From Flavobacteriaceae bacterium (lineage in GTDB: Bacteria > Bacteroidota > Bacteroidia > Flavobacteriales > Flavobacteriaceae), in the NCBI GenBank assembly GCA_016649715.1, contig JAENXC010000006.1, positions 90,233 through 154,232 of the forward strand: 64,000 nt of DNA, given 5' to 3'. Position 1 is the stretch's first letter. Every line of letters starts with the position of its first letter. Positions 1 through 10,450 of the stretch are shown piece by piece. Position numbers and translations under genes: made by a program. Below the pieces are notes generated by a model, which saw only the letters and a program-made list of their open reading frames with translations, was not told where the DNA came from and made no database searches.

Positions 1-3000
1 TGCCGTTTTCAACGCTAATCAAAGCGTGACCATCACTTCCCGAAGGAAAGGTTATAAAAGCTTCCTCGCCAACATTGTATTTTTCCTTATCTGCTGAAAA
101 AAGCAACATCCGTGCACTTTCAGTATCGCCGTCGCTTGGGCGTTGCCACCAATTTCTGTAGAAATAAGTAATGCGTCCGGTTGCATGGCCGGATTGCTTG
201 TCAATAACGCGAATCAAATAACGACCGCCTTCCTCTTCGGGAATATTTACGGTGAATTTCCCCTTTCCGCTACCGTCGGTTTTTACGGTGAAATCCTTTA
301 CGGGACGGTGCACGGTTGAATTTTCATAAGTTGAAAGATTATCCTCCCCTCGGTTCCACCACCAGCGCCATTCAATCTGAAATACTTTTACTTCCAGCTC
401 GCGAATGCCGGCAGCTTTACCCTGCGCATCCACGGAAACTACATCAAAAACAGTGTTTTCATCCGTGAAATACGAACCGTAACGGCCTGCTTCGGGAGAT
501 TTCAAACCTACAAAATGTGAGAACGGCGCCAAGTCCTTTGAAAAAATATCCATTGAAAAATCACCACCACCTTCGTATACTTTGGTTAAAAAAGTGGCTT
601 TCAACATTCCGGGCGCATTTTTTCCAACTTCGAGATTTTGGCTGAATGCAGTGCTTCCTTCCGAAGAAAGTTGCGTATCCAAAACTGGAATTTCCACTTC
701 AGAAAAAGTTCTGATGGGGTCGATAAAATTGTACTTCTGAAATTTCGGGAAAGCGGAATTGCTGGCGCGGAGTGTTGCGGTCATATCAATTTTCAAATTC
801 CGCGCAGGCGAGCCGTGAAGCCACATTGCGCTTACCGTTCCTTTTACGGGTTTGGTTGCATCGAGGATTTCATCTTCAAAATCCAGCTTAATTTTTAAAC
901 GATTTGGTTTAATAGTCGCCACTTTTAAGGTGTGCGAAAATTGTGCGCCACCAACGGTTATTGTTGCGTTCCAATTTCCAGTAGGTGCCGAAGCATCTGT
1001 CGCGATTGGGAAATAGTAAAATCCATTTTCGGCAGAACTATTTTTAGAAGATGAAGATACTGTTCTTTGAACCAATTTTCCTCGGGCATCTGTTACAGAA
1101 AGCGTAACTGGATGGTTTTTTGGAAGTGGATTTGCGTTGTCGTTCAGCACAAAGGTCAAGTGGATGCTATCGCCGGGGCGGTAAACACCGCGTTCGGTAT
1201 AGGTGTAACCTTTCAAACCTTTTTGGAGTTCCTTCCCAGAAATGTCGAAATTGCTCATGGAAAGTGCATTTCCGTCTTCCAGTTTTATATATGCGAAATT
1301 GTTCCCTTTTTGCGCTACTGCGAAAGCCGCATTTTTAGCACTGTCATAAAGGGTTGAGCCGTCACTTTCTGTCGTAACCGTTTCAATCAATTGTTGCTGA
1401 TAATTGAAGATTTTAATTTTTACGCCGCCTTCAGGTTTCGCTGAAATAAGGTTTGTTGTGAAAAAATGATAGGAACGATTGCTGCCTTTTTTCACGATCA
1501 AGCCCAAATCTGAGCCCAAAATATTTGCGGTAACTACGCGCTCTTCGTTGTAATACGCGGGATGGCAGGGATTGTCCTGCTGTTCCCAATTGTAAGTGTA
1601 GTTTCGCCAGCGATAAATTTCGTTGTCCCAATAGCGCTCTTCGCGGATGTCTTCGTCTTCGGAAGAATCGTCGGCGTAATAGGAATCTTCTTCGTAATAA
1701 TATTCATCACCTTCTTCGTTCGTTTCTTCAATATTTTCAGCTTCGGAAGCAGTTTCGGCGCAATCATAAGTAATGTAATCTTTTTTAAAGCTGAGTTCCA
1801 ATTGATAAATGGCACCGGGATCTGATTTAAAATATTCCGACAGATTAATTGCATATGCTTTCCAGCTTCCGTTGTTGCTCAAATCAGTATTTTTTAACTC
1901 GATGGTTTTTTTGGCAATTCTTCGTCCAACACGTTTAATATCGTAGGTATCGTTGTCGTTCAAATTATAACTTTGAAGAAACTGTAACACGTTGTTTTCG
2001 TAAATTTTAATGACGCGAACATCCACTTTTGCAAGGTTAACAGCTTCAAAATAAACCGGCGTGGAAGCAGAATTCGGAAGAATTACACCTTTTGAAATCA
2101 TCCGAACGGCGGGCTTTAACTGTTCAAAAGAAACCAATTCTGAAAATTCTTTTTTCAAACCGAAACCTTCCGTGTTTTTGATTCCCGTGAAAACGGTGAC
2201 TTTTACATCGCCCACAACTCGATTTGGCGGATAGACGTTCAGAACATTTCCGTCCACTTCATAACGCAGATTGGTTGTATTTTCAATGGTAACCAATCCC
2301 GAAAAATCCTGATTTTCCAACAGTGGATCTGAAAAATTAATACTTAAAAGTGCGGCGGGCGCCAACGTACTTCTGATATCGACAATGGTAAAATTGTTCT
2401 GCCCAGGAATTGCAAAGGTATTTTCACCTTTATTTTCAGCGCCGATGGGTTTTCCGTCCCATTTAATAAGGATTTCGGAATCGTCCATTTTACGGCTAAT
2501 GCTGTCAATTGTAAAATTGAAATACTTTGCATCGGTAGTTTCCGAAGGCCATTTCAGTTTCAGTTTTTTGCCATCTTGGGAAGCCGAAACCAGTTGTTTC
2601 ACCTTTTCCAAAGTAATAATATCTGAAGCTTCAACGGATGCTTCAACATATTGCCATTGCTTGCTGTAGCTTTGAAGTTTGCCGATATCAACCTTAAAAT
2701 TTGGCGTGATTGTATGAAAACTGAAAGTATAAGTCTTGAATTCTTTGGAAATGTCTTCGTAAAATTTATTCAACTTTACGGTTACGGTATATTCCGTGTC
2801 CGGTTTTAAATATTCCGCAGGTTGAAAAATTAGGGTTTTACCGTTTTCAACCACTAATTTTCCTTCAGTTTTTGGGGAAATTTTTAAATATTCCTCGACG
2901 GAAAGTTCCTGTGTCATCTCAAATTGCTCCAAAGGTTTTGCAAGCTCAACCCTGATATCTGTTGTGATTGATTGGTTGCCGTAGGTGTTATAGGAAATGT

Positions 3001-3103
3001 ATTCCTTAAACTTGAAAAGATTGTCGGTTTCGGAATGTTTGTCTTTGCAGGAAAAGACGAAAAGCAATAAAACGATGGACAGAACCTTGAGTGAGATTTT
3101 CAT
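1..3103 (-). CDS. Alpha-2-macroglobulin family (MG2/YfaS-like) lipoprotein, 3' end truncated by window edge
   Basis: Reverse-strand start at 3103 gives MKISLKVLSIVLLLFVFSCKDKHSE (lipobox). The same frame is open at position 1 (..FITFPSGSDGHALISVENG). Internal PCHPAYYNEERVVTANILGSDLG is typical of bacterial A2M. Not in the ORF track because it runs off the window. Confidence 0.85.
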   Translation of the reverse strand, partial: MKISLKVLSIVLLLFVFSCKDKHSETDNLFKFKEYISYNTYGNQSITTDIRVELAKPLEQFEMTQELSVEEYLKISPKTEGKLVVENGKTLIFQPAEYLKPDTEYTVTVKLNKFYEDISKEFKTYTFSFHTITPNFKVDIGKLQSYSKQWQYVEASVEASDIITLEKVKQLVSASQDGKKLKLKWPSETTDAKYFNFTIDSISRKMDDSEILIKWDGKPIGAENKGENTFAIPGQNNFTIVDIRSTLAPAALLSINFSDPLLENQDFSGLVTIENTTNLRYEVDGNVLNVYPPNRVVGDVKVTVFTGIKNTEGFGLKKEFSELVSFEQLKPAVRMISKGVILPNSASTPVYFEAVNLAKVDVRVIKIYENNVLQFLQSYNLNDNDTYDIKRVGRRIAKKTIELKNTDLSNNGSWKAYAINLSEYFKSDPGAIYQLELSFKKDYITYDCAETASEAENIEETNEEGDEYYYEEDSYYADDSSEDEDIREERYWDNEIYRWRNYTYNWEQQDNPCHPAYYNEERVVTANILGSDLGLIVKKGSNRSYHFFTTNLISAKPEGGVKIKIFNYQQQLIETVTTESDGSTLYDSAKNAAFAVAQKGNNFAYIKLEDGNALSMSNFDISGKELQKGLKGYTYTERGVYRPGDSIHLTFVLNDNANPLPKNHPVTLSVTDARGKLVQRTVSSSSKNSSAENGFYYFPIATDASAPTGNWNATITVGGAQFSHTLKVATIKPNRLKIKLDFEDEILDATKPVKGTVSAMWLHGSPARNLKIDMTATLRASNSAFPKFQKYNFIDPIRTFSEVEIPVLDTQLSSEGSTAFSQNLEVGKNAPGMLKATFLTKVYEGGGDFSMDIFSKDLAPFSHFVGLKSPEAGRYGSYFTDENTVFDVVSVDAQGKAAGIRELEVKVFQIEWRWWWNRGEDNLSTYENSTVHRPVKDFTVKTDGSGKGKFTVNIPEEEGGRYLIRVIDKQSGHATGRITYFYRNWWQRPSDGDTESARMLLFSADKEKYNVGEEAFITFPSGSDGHALISVENG

Positions 3104-3381
3104 CAGTATAAAATATTTGATAAAGCTGAAGATGGAATGCCCCAATGTAAATCTTCGGTTAATTTACAATTTATATTTGGGCATTTCATAAGCGATGGTT
3201 ATAAGCATTTAAAAATAAGACAAATTGATTGGCTTACAAAGCAAAACCAATTCGTTTTGTTTGAAAAAATTACTTAAATACGTTTTATGGGTGGGGAGGT
3301 TGAGGTTGGAACGTCAAACTATTTTAAAATCGTATCTCATAATTTAACGTTTGAGATGGAATTAACAGAAACTGGCCAACC

Positions 3382-4443
3382 CTATTCGTCTTTATAGATT
3401 TTAATAACTAATTCCCCTTCTGAATTCATTGTTGCCCGATACATCCCGGCCGTGTTGAATTCCATTGCCACATTCCCGTCTTTATCGATGGCAACAATTC
3501 CACCGTCACCGCCGAGCGCCGGTACTTTTTTCTGAATGACTTCTGAAGCGGCTTCCTGTAATGTCATTCCTTTATATTCCATCAAAGCAGAAATATCATA
3601 GGCAACAACCGCACGAATGAAATATTCACCCCAACCAGTTGAAGAAACAGCACAAGTAGCATTTTTGGCATAAGTTCCCGCTCCAATAATTGGCGCATCG
3701 CCAATGCGGCTCCAGCGTTTGTTGGTCATTCCGCCAGTTGAGGTTCCAGCGGCGAGATTTCCGTGCTTGTCCAATGCGGCGCAACCAACAGTGCCAAATT
3801 TTGAATTTTTTATGAATGGGTCTTCAAAGGAAACTTTCTTTCCATTTTTTTCTTTTTCATTTCTCAAAACTTTTTGCAAAGACTCATATCTTTTTTGGGT
3901 GTAGAAATAAGAGGTGTCCATCATTTTATAGCCGAGTGTTTGGGCAAATTCTTCGGCTCCAGCTCCGTAAAGCATTACGTGTTCGCTTTTCTGCATTACG
4001 TCAAGTGCCAAGTTTATTGGGTTTTTTATGTGCTTTATCCCAGCCACTGCACCAGCATTCAGTGTTGCGCCATCCATTATTGAGGCGTCCAGTTCGTTGG
4101 ATCCATCGTGGGTAAAGACAGCACCTTTTCCTGCATTGAAAAGTGGGGAATCTTCCATTATATTAATGGTATGCGTAACTGCATCCAAAGAACTGCCGCC
4201 ACTTTTCAAAATTTCATAGCCTGCGGAAATGGCTTCTTTCAGCTTTGCTTTATAAGCCGCTTCCAGCGAATCACTCATATCTTCTTTTAAAATGGTTCCA
4301 GCACCTCCATGAATGACTATTCCAAATTTCCCGATGCTCTTTTGGAGATTGTCAAGGTTGTTAGATGGTTTTTCAGGGGATTTTTCATGGTATTCACATC
4401 CTAAAAACACGAATAGTATAAACAAATATGTTAAATTTTTCAT
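3382..4443 (-). CDS. Isoaspartyl peptidase/L-asparaginase (Ntn hydrolase, plant-type), lipoprotein
   Basis: GIVIHGGAGT and GTVGCAALDKHGNLAAGTSTGGMTNK motifs; internal start MKNLTYLFILFVFLGCEYHE gives a lipoprotein signal. Confidence 0.93.
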   Translation of the reverse strand: MKNLTYLFILFVFLGCEYHEKSPEKPSNNLDNLQKSIGKFGIVIHGGAGTILKEDMSDSLEAAYKAKLKEAISAGYEILKSGGSSLDAVTHTINIMEDSPLFNAGKGAVFTHDGSNELDASIMDGATLNAGAVAGIKHIKNPINLALDVMQKSEHVMLYGAGAEEFAQTLGYKMMDTSYFYTQKRYESLQKVLRNEKEKNGKKVSFEDPFIKNSKFGTVGCAALDKHGNLAAGTSTGGMTNKRWSRIGDAPIIGAGTYAKNATCAVSSTGWGEYFIRAVVAYDISALMEYKGMTLQEAASEVIQKKVPALGGDGGIVAIDKDGNVAMEFNTAGMYRATMNSEGELVIKIYKDE

Positions 4444-4604
4444 TTTTACTCTATATTTTAATTTTCCACTAAGATACTCGAAAATCACAATGATTACAGT
4501 CACTCCGCAATTTTTTAAATAAGCTTATAATTGTAAAAAAGTATGATTTTATCGTTAAAGTGCCAATTTTTTCGACTAAAGGTACTTTTAGAAAAAAAAT
4601 GTTA

Positions 4605-4612
4605 TATATTTG
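4605..4612 (+). promoter_or_regulatory. Bacteroidota -7 promoter element (TATATTTG)
   Basis: Matches TANNTTTG about 40 nt upstream of the likely start at 4652. Confidence 0.5.
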
Positions 4613-4651
4613 TCTCTAACATCATGCCCCAAATCTGATGTTACCCAAATT

Positions 4652-5161
4652 ATGCACCTACTAAAAAGCAAACTGCTTGTAATAGCATTGTTATGCCTAG
4701 TGATTACCTCTTGTTCTAAAGAGGATTCTGTTGAAGCTGAAGCCGCTAAATATAATATTGATTTAGCGTTGGCCCAGAAAAACGACAGCCAAATGTCTGC
4801 CCAGATTTTAGTTCTGATAAATGATTATAGAGCTTCGTTGGGTCTTTCCACACTTCAAATAGACAATCAGTACGCCTCCGCTTTCGCGGTGGACCACACG
4901 CAGTATATGATTGAAAAAGAACAAATAAACCACGACAATTTTGGCTATCGCTCCGAAGGAATTAAATACCACGATGGCGCCCAAGTGGTTGGCGAAAACG
5001 TTGCCTATGGTTACGATACCGCCGAAAAAGTAGTAGAAGCTTGGCTTAACAGCCCAGGACACAGGGCCATTATTGAAGGCAACTACACTCATACCGGTTT
5101 TGGCGTGATGAAATGCCCCAAAGGCCGAAGCTACTACACTCAACTTTTTTATAGAAAGTAA
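4652..5161 (+). CDS. CAP (SCP-like) domain lipoprotein
   Basis: MHLLKSKLLVIALLCLVITSCSKED signal; HTQYMIEKEQINHDNFGYRSE..GENVAYG..VEAWLNSPGHRAIIEGNYTHTGFG CAP core. Confidence 0.9.
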   Translation: MHLLKSKLLVIALLCLVITSCSKEDSVEAEAAKYNIDLALAQKNDSQMSAQILVLINDYRASLGLSTLQIDNQYASAFAVDHTQYMIEKEQINHDNFGYRSEGIKYHDGAQVVGENVAYGYDTAEKVVEAWLNSPGHRAIIEGNYTHTGFGVMKCPKGRSYYTQLFYRK

Positions 5162-5226
5162 CCTCACATCCCTTTTTCTATTAGTTCATTTTGCCGTATT
5201 TTTACGTAACTGTTAAAAATACGGCA

Positions 5227-5763
5227 ATGGCTATTAAAAAACCTTTCAACCTGAATAAGTGGATAGAAGAAAACCGCAACCTGCTGAAACCACCAGTTGG
5301 CAATAAAAATTTATATGTTGAATCTGACGATTATATTGTGATGATTGTCGCGGGGCCCAACGCCCGAAAGGATTACCATTACAACGAAACCGAGGAACTT
5401 TTCTACCAATTGGAAGGCAATATTCAAGTTGCCATCCAAGAAAATGGTGAAAAGAAAGTGATGGAACTCGGTCCCGGCGATATGTATCTACATCCGGGAA
5501 AAGTGCCACATTCGCCCGGCAGAAGCGAAGGTTCTATAGGTTTGGTTATTGAAAGAAAACGCGCCGATCTTGACGGAAAAGATGGATTACTTTGGTTTTG
5601 CGACAATTGCAATAACAAATTATACGACGTTTACTTCCCGCTAAACAATATTGAAACAGATTTTCTGAAACATTTCAAGCATTTCTACGGAAGCAAGGAA
5701 TTGCGTACTTGTGACAAATGCGGCACCGTGATGGAAGCTGACTCGCGTTTCACACAAGATTAA
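5227..5763 (+). CDS. nbaC: 3-hydroxyanthranilate 3,4-dioxygenase
   Basis: MAIKKPFNLNKWIEENRNLLKPPVGNK, cupin core, C-terminal CDNCNNKLYD..CDKCGTVM rubredoxin-like site. Confidence 0.92.
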   Translation: MAIKKPFNLNKWIEENRNLLKPPVGNKNLYVESDDYIVMIVAGPNARKDYHYNETEELFYQLEGNIQVAIQENGEKKVMELGPGDMYLHPGKVPHSPGRSEGSIGLVIERKRADLDGKDGLLWFCDNCNNKLYDVYFPLNNIETDFLKHFKHFYGSKELRTCDKCGTVMEADSRFTQD

Positions 5764-5817
5764 CACCGTATTTCCCAAACAGATACTGTTTCGTTTTACT
5801 TTCTTCAGCGCATTGTG

Positions 5818-5825
5818 TACCTTTG
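5818..5825 (+). promoter_or_regulatory. Bacteroidota -7 promoter element (TACCTTTG)
   Basis: TANNTTTG match in the gap upstream of the aldehyde dehydrogenase. Confidence 0.55.
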
Positions 5826-5893
5826 CGGCCTGTTCCCGTGAATGCGGGAATCTCACGAAATTTTTCTGAAAGAATCATTAAAAACAATAATAT

Positions 5894-7447
5894 ATGCAAG
5901 CAACAACCACTAGCTTCGGGATTGAAGAAGCATTGGAACAATTAGGAATAAAAGGAGTAAACAAAGGAACTTCTACCGGAAAAAATTGGTTTTCCAATGG
6001 TGAAGAAATTTCTTCCTTTTCGCCTGTTGATGGACAAGTAATTGCGAAAGTAACCACAACTTCAATGGCCGATTACGAAAAAGTAATGGAAAGCGCCACT
6101 TCTGCTTTTAAAACTTGGAGAACGAAACCAGCTCCTCTACGTGGCGAAATAGTTCGTCAATTTGGGGACGAGTTGCGAAGATTGAAAGAACCTCTTGGAA
6201 AATTGGTTTCCTATGAAATGGGAAAAAGTTATCAAGAAGGTTTGGGTGAAGTTCAGGAAATGATCGACATCTGCGATTTTGCTGTCGGTCTTTCGCGTCA
6301 GCTTCACGGATTGACAATGCACAGCGAACGTCCTGGCCACAGAATGTACGAACAATATCACCCGCTTGGCGTTGTGGGGATCATTTCCGCATTTAACTTT
6401 CCGGTGGCCGTTTGGGCTTGGAACACAGCATTGGCGTGGATTTGCGGCGATGTATGCGTTTGGAAACCTTCGGAAAAAACTCCTTTATGTGGAGTAGCTT
6501 GCCAAAAAATAGCCGCAAAAGTTCTTGCTGATAACCATTTGCCAGAAGGAATTTCCTGCTTGATAAATGGCGATTACAAAGTTGGCGAAATGATGACGAA
6601 TGACAAGCGCGTGCCTTTGATTTCAGCAACTGGCTCCATCAAAATGGGGAAAATTGTTGCCCAAGCTGTTGCAGCCCGTTTAGGAAAATCCTTATTGGAA
6701 CTTGGAGGAAACAACGCAATTATTGTTACTCCAGATGCCGACATAAAAATGACCGTTATCGGCGCTGTGTTTGGTGCCGTGGGAACTGCTGGTCAACGTT
6801 GCACCTCAACCCGAAGATTAATTATTCACGAAAGTATGTATGACAAAGTGAAGGATGCTGTGGTTGCTGCCTACAACCAACTTCGCATCGGGAATCCTTT
6901 GGATGAAAAGAACCACGTTGGACCACTTATCGATAAAGACGCAGTAAAAAACTACCAAAAAGCACTTGAAAAAGTTGTGGAAGAAGGAGGAAAAATAATC
7001 GTAGAAGGAGGCGTACTTGAAGGAGAAGGCTTCGAAAGTGGATGCTATGTGAAACCAGCGATTGCTGAAGCAAAAAACAGTTTTGAAATCGTGCAGCACG
7101 AAACTTTCGCACCCGTGTTATATCTTTTGAAATACAGCGGCGATGTTGAAAATGCAATCGCACTTCAAAATGGGGTTGTGCAAGGACTTTCCTCTGCAAT
7201 TATGACCAATAACTTACGCGAAGCAGAACGTTTCTTATCCGTAGAAGGATCTGATTGCGGGATCGCAAACGTAAACATCGGAACCAGTGGTGCAGAGATT
7301 GGCGGTGCTTTTGGTGGCGAAAAAGAAACTGGCGGCGGCCGCGAAAGCGGAAGTGACGCCTGGAAGATTTATATGCGTAGACAGACAAATACAATCAACT
7401 ATACCACTGAGCTTCCTTTAGCGCAGGGAATTAAGTTTGATTTGTAA
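5894..7447 (+). CDS. Aldehyde dehydrogenase, ALDH7/L-aminoadipate-semialdehyde dehydrogenase type
   Basis: GVVGIISAFNFPVAVWAWN, LELGGNNAIIV, GTAGQRCTSTRRLI, GAEIGGAFGGEKETGGGRESGSDAWK motifs. Confidence 0.92.
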   Translation: MQATTTSFGIEEALEQLGIKGVNKGTSTGKNWFSNGEEISSFSPVDGQVIAKVTTTSMADYEKVMESATSAFKTWRTKPAPLRGEIVRQFGDELRRLKEPLGKLVSYEMGKSYQEGLGEVQEMIDICDFAVGLSRQLHGLTMHSERPGHRMYEQYHPLGVVGIISAFNFPVAVWAWNTALAWICGDVCVWKPSEKTPLCGVACQKIAAKVLADNHLPEGISCLINGDYKVGEMMTNDKRVPLISATGSIKMGKIVAQAVAARLGKSLLELGGNNAIIVTPDADIKMTVIGAVFGAVGTAGQRCTSTRRLIIHESMYDKVKDAVVAAYNQLRIGNPLDEKNHVGPLIDKDAVKNYQKALEKVVEEGGKIIVEGGVLEGEGFESGCYVKPAIAEAKNSFEIVQHETFAPVLYLLKYSGDVENAIALQNGVVQGLSSAIMTNNLREAERFLSVEGSDCGIANVNIGTSGAEIGGAFGGEKETGGGRESGSDAWKIYMRRQTNTINYTTELPLAQGIKFDL

Positions 7448-7471
7448 TAATGTAATCCTCAGGGAAAAATT

Positions 7472-7507
7472 AAACCCCAAAAGTCTTCGAGACCTTTGGG
7501 GTTTTTT
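7472..7507 (+). terminator. Hairpin + T-run terminator, possibly bidirectional
   Basis: aaaccccaaaagtcttcgagacctttggggtttttt between convergent genes. Confidence 0.75.
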
Positions 7508-7530
7508 ATTGCTTATAAATAATTAACACT

Positions 7531-8520
7531 TTATATAATTCCATTTGGCTCAACCCATTTAAACCGGTTGGCATCCTGTGGAATTTTTATCCGTTCGGCA
7601 ATTCGCAACATACGTGAAGGCAATTTCAAAAGATAATCACGTGCTTTTTCAGCTTCATCAGTAAGGTTTGAGATTTTTGAAATTTCCCAATGCGCGTTCA
7701 ATTTTTCTAAAATATTTATGTAATCATAAGTTGTGTAAACGCCCAAACGCTGAGCGGCATTGCTGAAATCATCAAAAGCCGAAGCCATTTTTCCGCCGCT
7801 TTGGCGCAGGTTTTGGGCGGGCATGATGATTTTTTTCTGCATCATATCTGCAAAGGCTATCATCATTTCACTGGCGTCATATTCAAAAATGGTTTTTACA
7901 AATTGGCGATAGGCCAGATGATGGCGCATTTCATCGCCAGCAATAATGTTGCACATTTTTGAAAGGGCTTTATTTCCTCTCTCTTTCGCAATTTTTCCAA
8001 CGCGTTTGTGCGATACATTCGTTGCCAGTTCCTGAAAACTGGTGTAAATAAAATTTCGGTACGGGTCGCGGCCAGTTCCCACTTCAAAACCGTCGTTGAT
8101 TAAATGTTGGGTGGTTCTTTCAACTTCTTTCATATTCACCCTTCCCGACAAATAGAGGTATTTGTTGAGCGCATCGCCATGGCGGTTTTCTTCTCCAGTC
8201 CAATGACGAATCCATTTACTCCAACCGTTGCGGCCGTGCTGGTCCACGCCTTCCATATCCATCAACCAACTTTCGTAGGTTGGCAGCGCTTCTTCGGTAA
8301 CCATATCGCCCACCAAAACAATCCAAAAATCGTAACCTAATTCTTTGGCTTCTTCACGAATTTGAATCACTTCATCCATATAATTTTCCTTTTGGAAATT
8401 GGGCAAAAGATCCGTTGGTTGCCAAATTTCATCAACGGGAATGAGGTATTGGTCAATAAAACCATCAACTTCTTTTTCAATGGTTTGCATTACTTCCAAT
8501 CGTATATTTTTAAGCGCCAT
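7531..8520 (-). CDS. Acyl-ACP desaturase (ferritin-like di-iron)
   Basis: TGEENRHGDALNKYL and AGDEMRHHLAYR di-iron EXXH motifs. Confidence 0.93.
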   Translation of the reverse strand: MALKNIRLEVMQTIEKEVDGFIDQYLIPVDEIWQPTDLLPNFQKENYMDEVIQIREEAKELGYDFWIVLVGDMVTEEALPTYESWLMDMEGVDQHGRNGWSKWIRHWTGEENRHGDALNKYLYLSGRVNMKEVERTTQHLINDGFEVGTGRDPYRNFIYTSFQELATNVSHKRVGKIAKERGNKALSKMCNIIAGDEMRHHLAYRQFVKTIFEYDASEMMIAFADMMQKKIIMPAQNLRQSGGKMASAFDDFSNAAQRLGVYTTYDYINILEKLNAHWEISKISNLTDEAEKARDYLLKLPSRMLRIAERIKIPQDANRFKWVEPNGII

Positions 8521-8584
8521 AAATTTATTTTAGTGAGAATTACAAAGATAGCAACTGCAAGGTGGAATTTATTATAAAGAAATA

Positions 8585-9310
8585 TTAATTCCTGCCTTTT
8601 TCGTCTGGATAGAGCAAATGGACCGCTTCACTTTGCCAGATTTCTTTAGAATCCACGTCCAGCATTGAAAGTTTTCCTTTGAAAGCTGCACCAGTATCTA
8701 TGTTCCAAACATTAGCGAAGTTTGTAGGTTTATCAAACCCCACACGGGTTACGGGCGTATGGCCGATATAAATTTCCTTGAAAAGCTGCAGTCGTTTTGG
8801 GTATTTGTCATCGTCTTCGGAAATAGTGGTATCCATTGCGCAGACCATTTCCCAAAGGGTCCGATCCCAGTAAACCAGATTTGGATAATATTCATATTGT
8901 GGGCCGTGTTGATTGGTGAAACCAGCGTGCAGATAAAGTCGGTTTTCGGAATCAATGTGATAATTGATAAGGTTTTCAAGGAAACGAAGATGTATTCCTT
9001 TTTCGGTTTTTGACAGATTTGAATAGCTTTCAACACTACTCTCCCCACCTTGACTGAGCCACATTGGATTGCTTTTGCCAGTTCTTAAATAATTATAGAG
9101 CAACTCATCGTGATTTCCTCTAAGGAAAATACAATCGTTTTCTTGAGAAAAATTGATCAAATATGAAATTACCTCAGCAGATTGGCTCCAACCATCTACA
9201 TAATCACCAACAAAAATGTATTTTACCTTTTTCGGAAGATTTGCACTTTCAAGCAACTGTTTCAATGCTTTAAAACCTCCGTGAATGTCTCCTATTACAA
9301 CTGTTTTCAT
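8585..9310 (-). CDS. Metallophosphoesterase (Ser/Thr protein phosphatase-like)
   Basis: GDIHGG, GDYVDGW, RGNHDE, LHAGF, GHTPV motifs. Confidence 0.93.
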   Translation of the reverse strand: MKTVVIGDIHGGFKALKQLLESANLPKKVKYIFVGDYVDGWSQSAEVISYLINFSQENDCIFLRGNHDELLYNYLRTGKSNPMWLSQGGESSVESYSNLSKTEKGIHLRFLENLINYHIDSENRLYLHAGFTNQHGPQYEYYPNLVYWDRTLWEMVCAMDTTISEDDDKYPKRLQLFKEIYIGHTPVTRVGFDKPTNFANVWNIDTGAAFKGKLSMLDVDSKEIWQSEAVHLLYPDEKGRN

Positions 9311-9313
9311 TCT

Positions 9314-10450
9314 TTAATTATAACTTACTTTTCTCAAAATTCGCAGCGCTTCCTTTGAAAATTGATATGCCTCTGCGTGATAATCTCTCAGAAACTCCTT
9401 GGCTTCTTGCAGTTTATCCTTTGCATCCTCAAAATTGTTCAAATAACAAATAAGATATGTTGACGGAAGGTTTCGCAAATCTTTTTCTTCAGAAGAATTG
9501 AGCGGGATTCTCTTTTTCAACTTTTCCATCACGGCATTGTTTGAATTATAAATATGAAAAAGCGTTTTTTTATTGAATTTTGGCGGCTCAAAAATAAGTT
9601 TTGAATCGATATTATAGTACCCATTTTCCTTGAAATGAATGGTAACTTCTTCCAGCGGATAATATTTGAATTGTTCGTTCAATCCCAAATGCACATATTC
9701 CACGGTTTTGAAATAATCATCGGTAAACTCAATGCTAACTTCATCCAAAGCCGAATAAAAAAGCCGTACCTGCTCGTTGATGAGCTCAATGTCCACGCGG
9801 GAATAATAGAAATTTTCCCGTACCCTTTTCGGGTTTCCAGCCCAGCAAACCACAAACTGCTCCTTGAAAACTTTGTAATGGCTTTCCAAATCTTTGTGGC
9901 GGTTATTTGTAAAATCCATTACGCCATCGAGGGTCAATTCTATGTTGTTTTTCGCCGCATTTTCAATGGATTTCACGATTTCGGAATTCACATCTTTTAT
10001 CTCAATGTCGAAATTCTTCGGCATTGAAATACTGCCATCCCGAAGAAAAATGGAACCGCCCCAGTATTTCCATATATTTTTTCTGAGCGAAGTGATCATC
10101 CCGTTGGGACGGATAGTTACCAAGCCCACAACTTTGTCTGAAGGCAAATTCGGGAAGGCCACATTTTCATATATAATCAACGGCGCATTTGTTAAATATG
10201 CATTTACAAGGTTTTGGATTTTACTGTCGTCAAAAAAATCCACCCCGTTTATTTCATTGGTTTCGTCCTCAACACCAATCACGATAAAGGAATTATTCGC
10301 CGGATTGCTGTTGCTTAGCGCGCATATATGTTTTAGAAATTTCGCCTTTCCCTCTTTTGTGCCGAGATCAATTTTTCGCTTCTTATCATAGAAGCTGCTC
10401 TCGTCGTTATGGGCGAGTAGGTTTTTGATTAAAAGGCGTTTGTTGATCAT
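9314..10450 (-). CDS. AlbA_2 (Schlafen-like) ATP-binding domain protein
   Basis: DESSFYDKKRKIDLGTKEGKAKFLKHICALSNSNPANNSFIVIGVEDETNEINGVD is a typical AlbA_2 N-terminus. Confidence 0.75.
   Translation of the reverse strand: MINKRLLIKNLLAHNDESSFYDKKRKIDLGTKEGKAKFLKHICALSNSNPANNSFIVIGVEDETNEINGVDFFDDSKIQNLVNAYLTNAPLIIYENVAFPNLPSDKVVGLVTIRPNGMITSLRKNIWKYWGGSIFLRDGSISMPKNFDIEIKDVNSEIVKSIENAAKNNIELTLDGVMDFTNNRHKDLESHYKVFKEQFVVCWAGNPKRVRENFYYSRVDIELINEQVRLFYSALDEVSIEFTDDYFKTVEYVHLGLNEQFKYYPLEEVTIHFKENGYYNIDSKLIFEPPKFNKKTLFHIYNSNNAVMEKLKKRIPLNSSEEKDLRNLPSTYLICYLNNFEDAKDKLQEAKEFLRDYHAEAYQFSKEALRILRKVSYN

Noticed and set aside
1431-1854. Small ORFs within the first 3 kb on both strands
   Set aside because: Shadow ORFs of the A2M gene, whose frame is open from 3103 to the window edge at the points checked.
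5830-5860. Palindrome ttcccgtgaatgcgggaa upstream of the aldehyde dehydrogenase
   Set aside because: A short hairpin in the leader near the promoter; it could be an operator, but there is only one copy and no regulator nearby, so not reported as a feature.
7472-7507. AACCCC...GGGGTT hairpins (also 41777, 53070) as mobile repeats
   Set aside because: All lie at gene ends with T-runs, so terminator function is the simplest explanation, even though they look like dispersed families.
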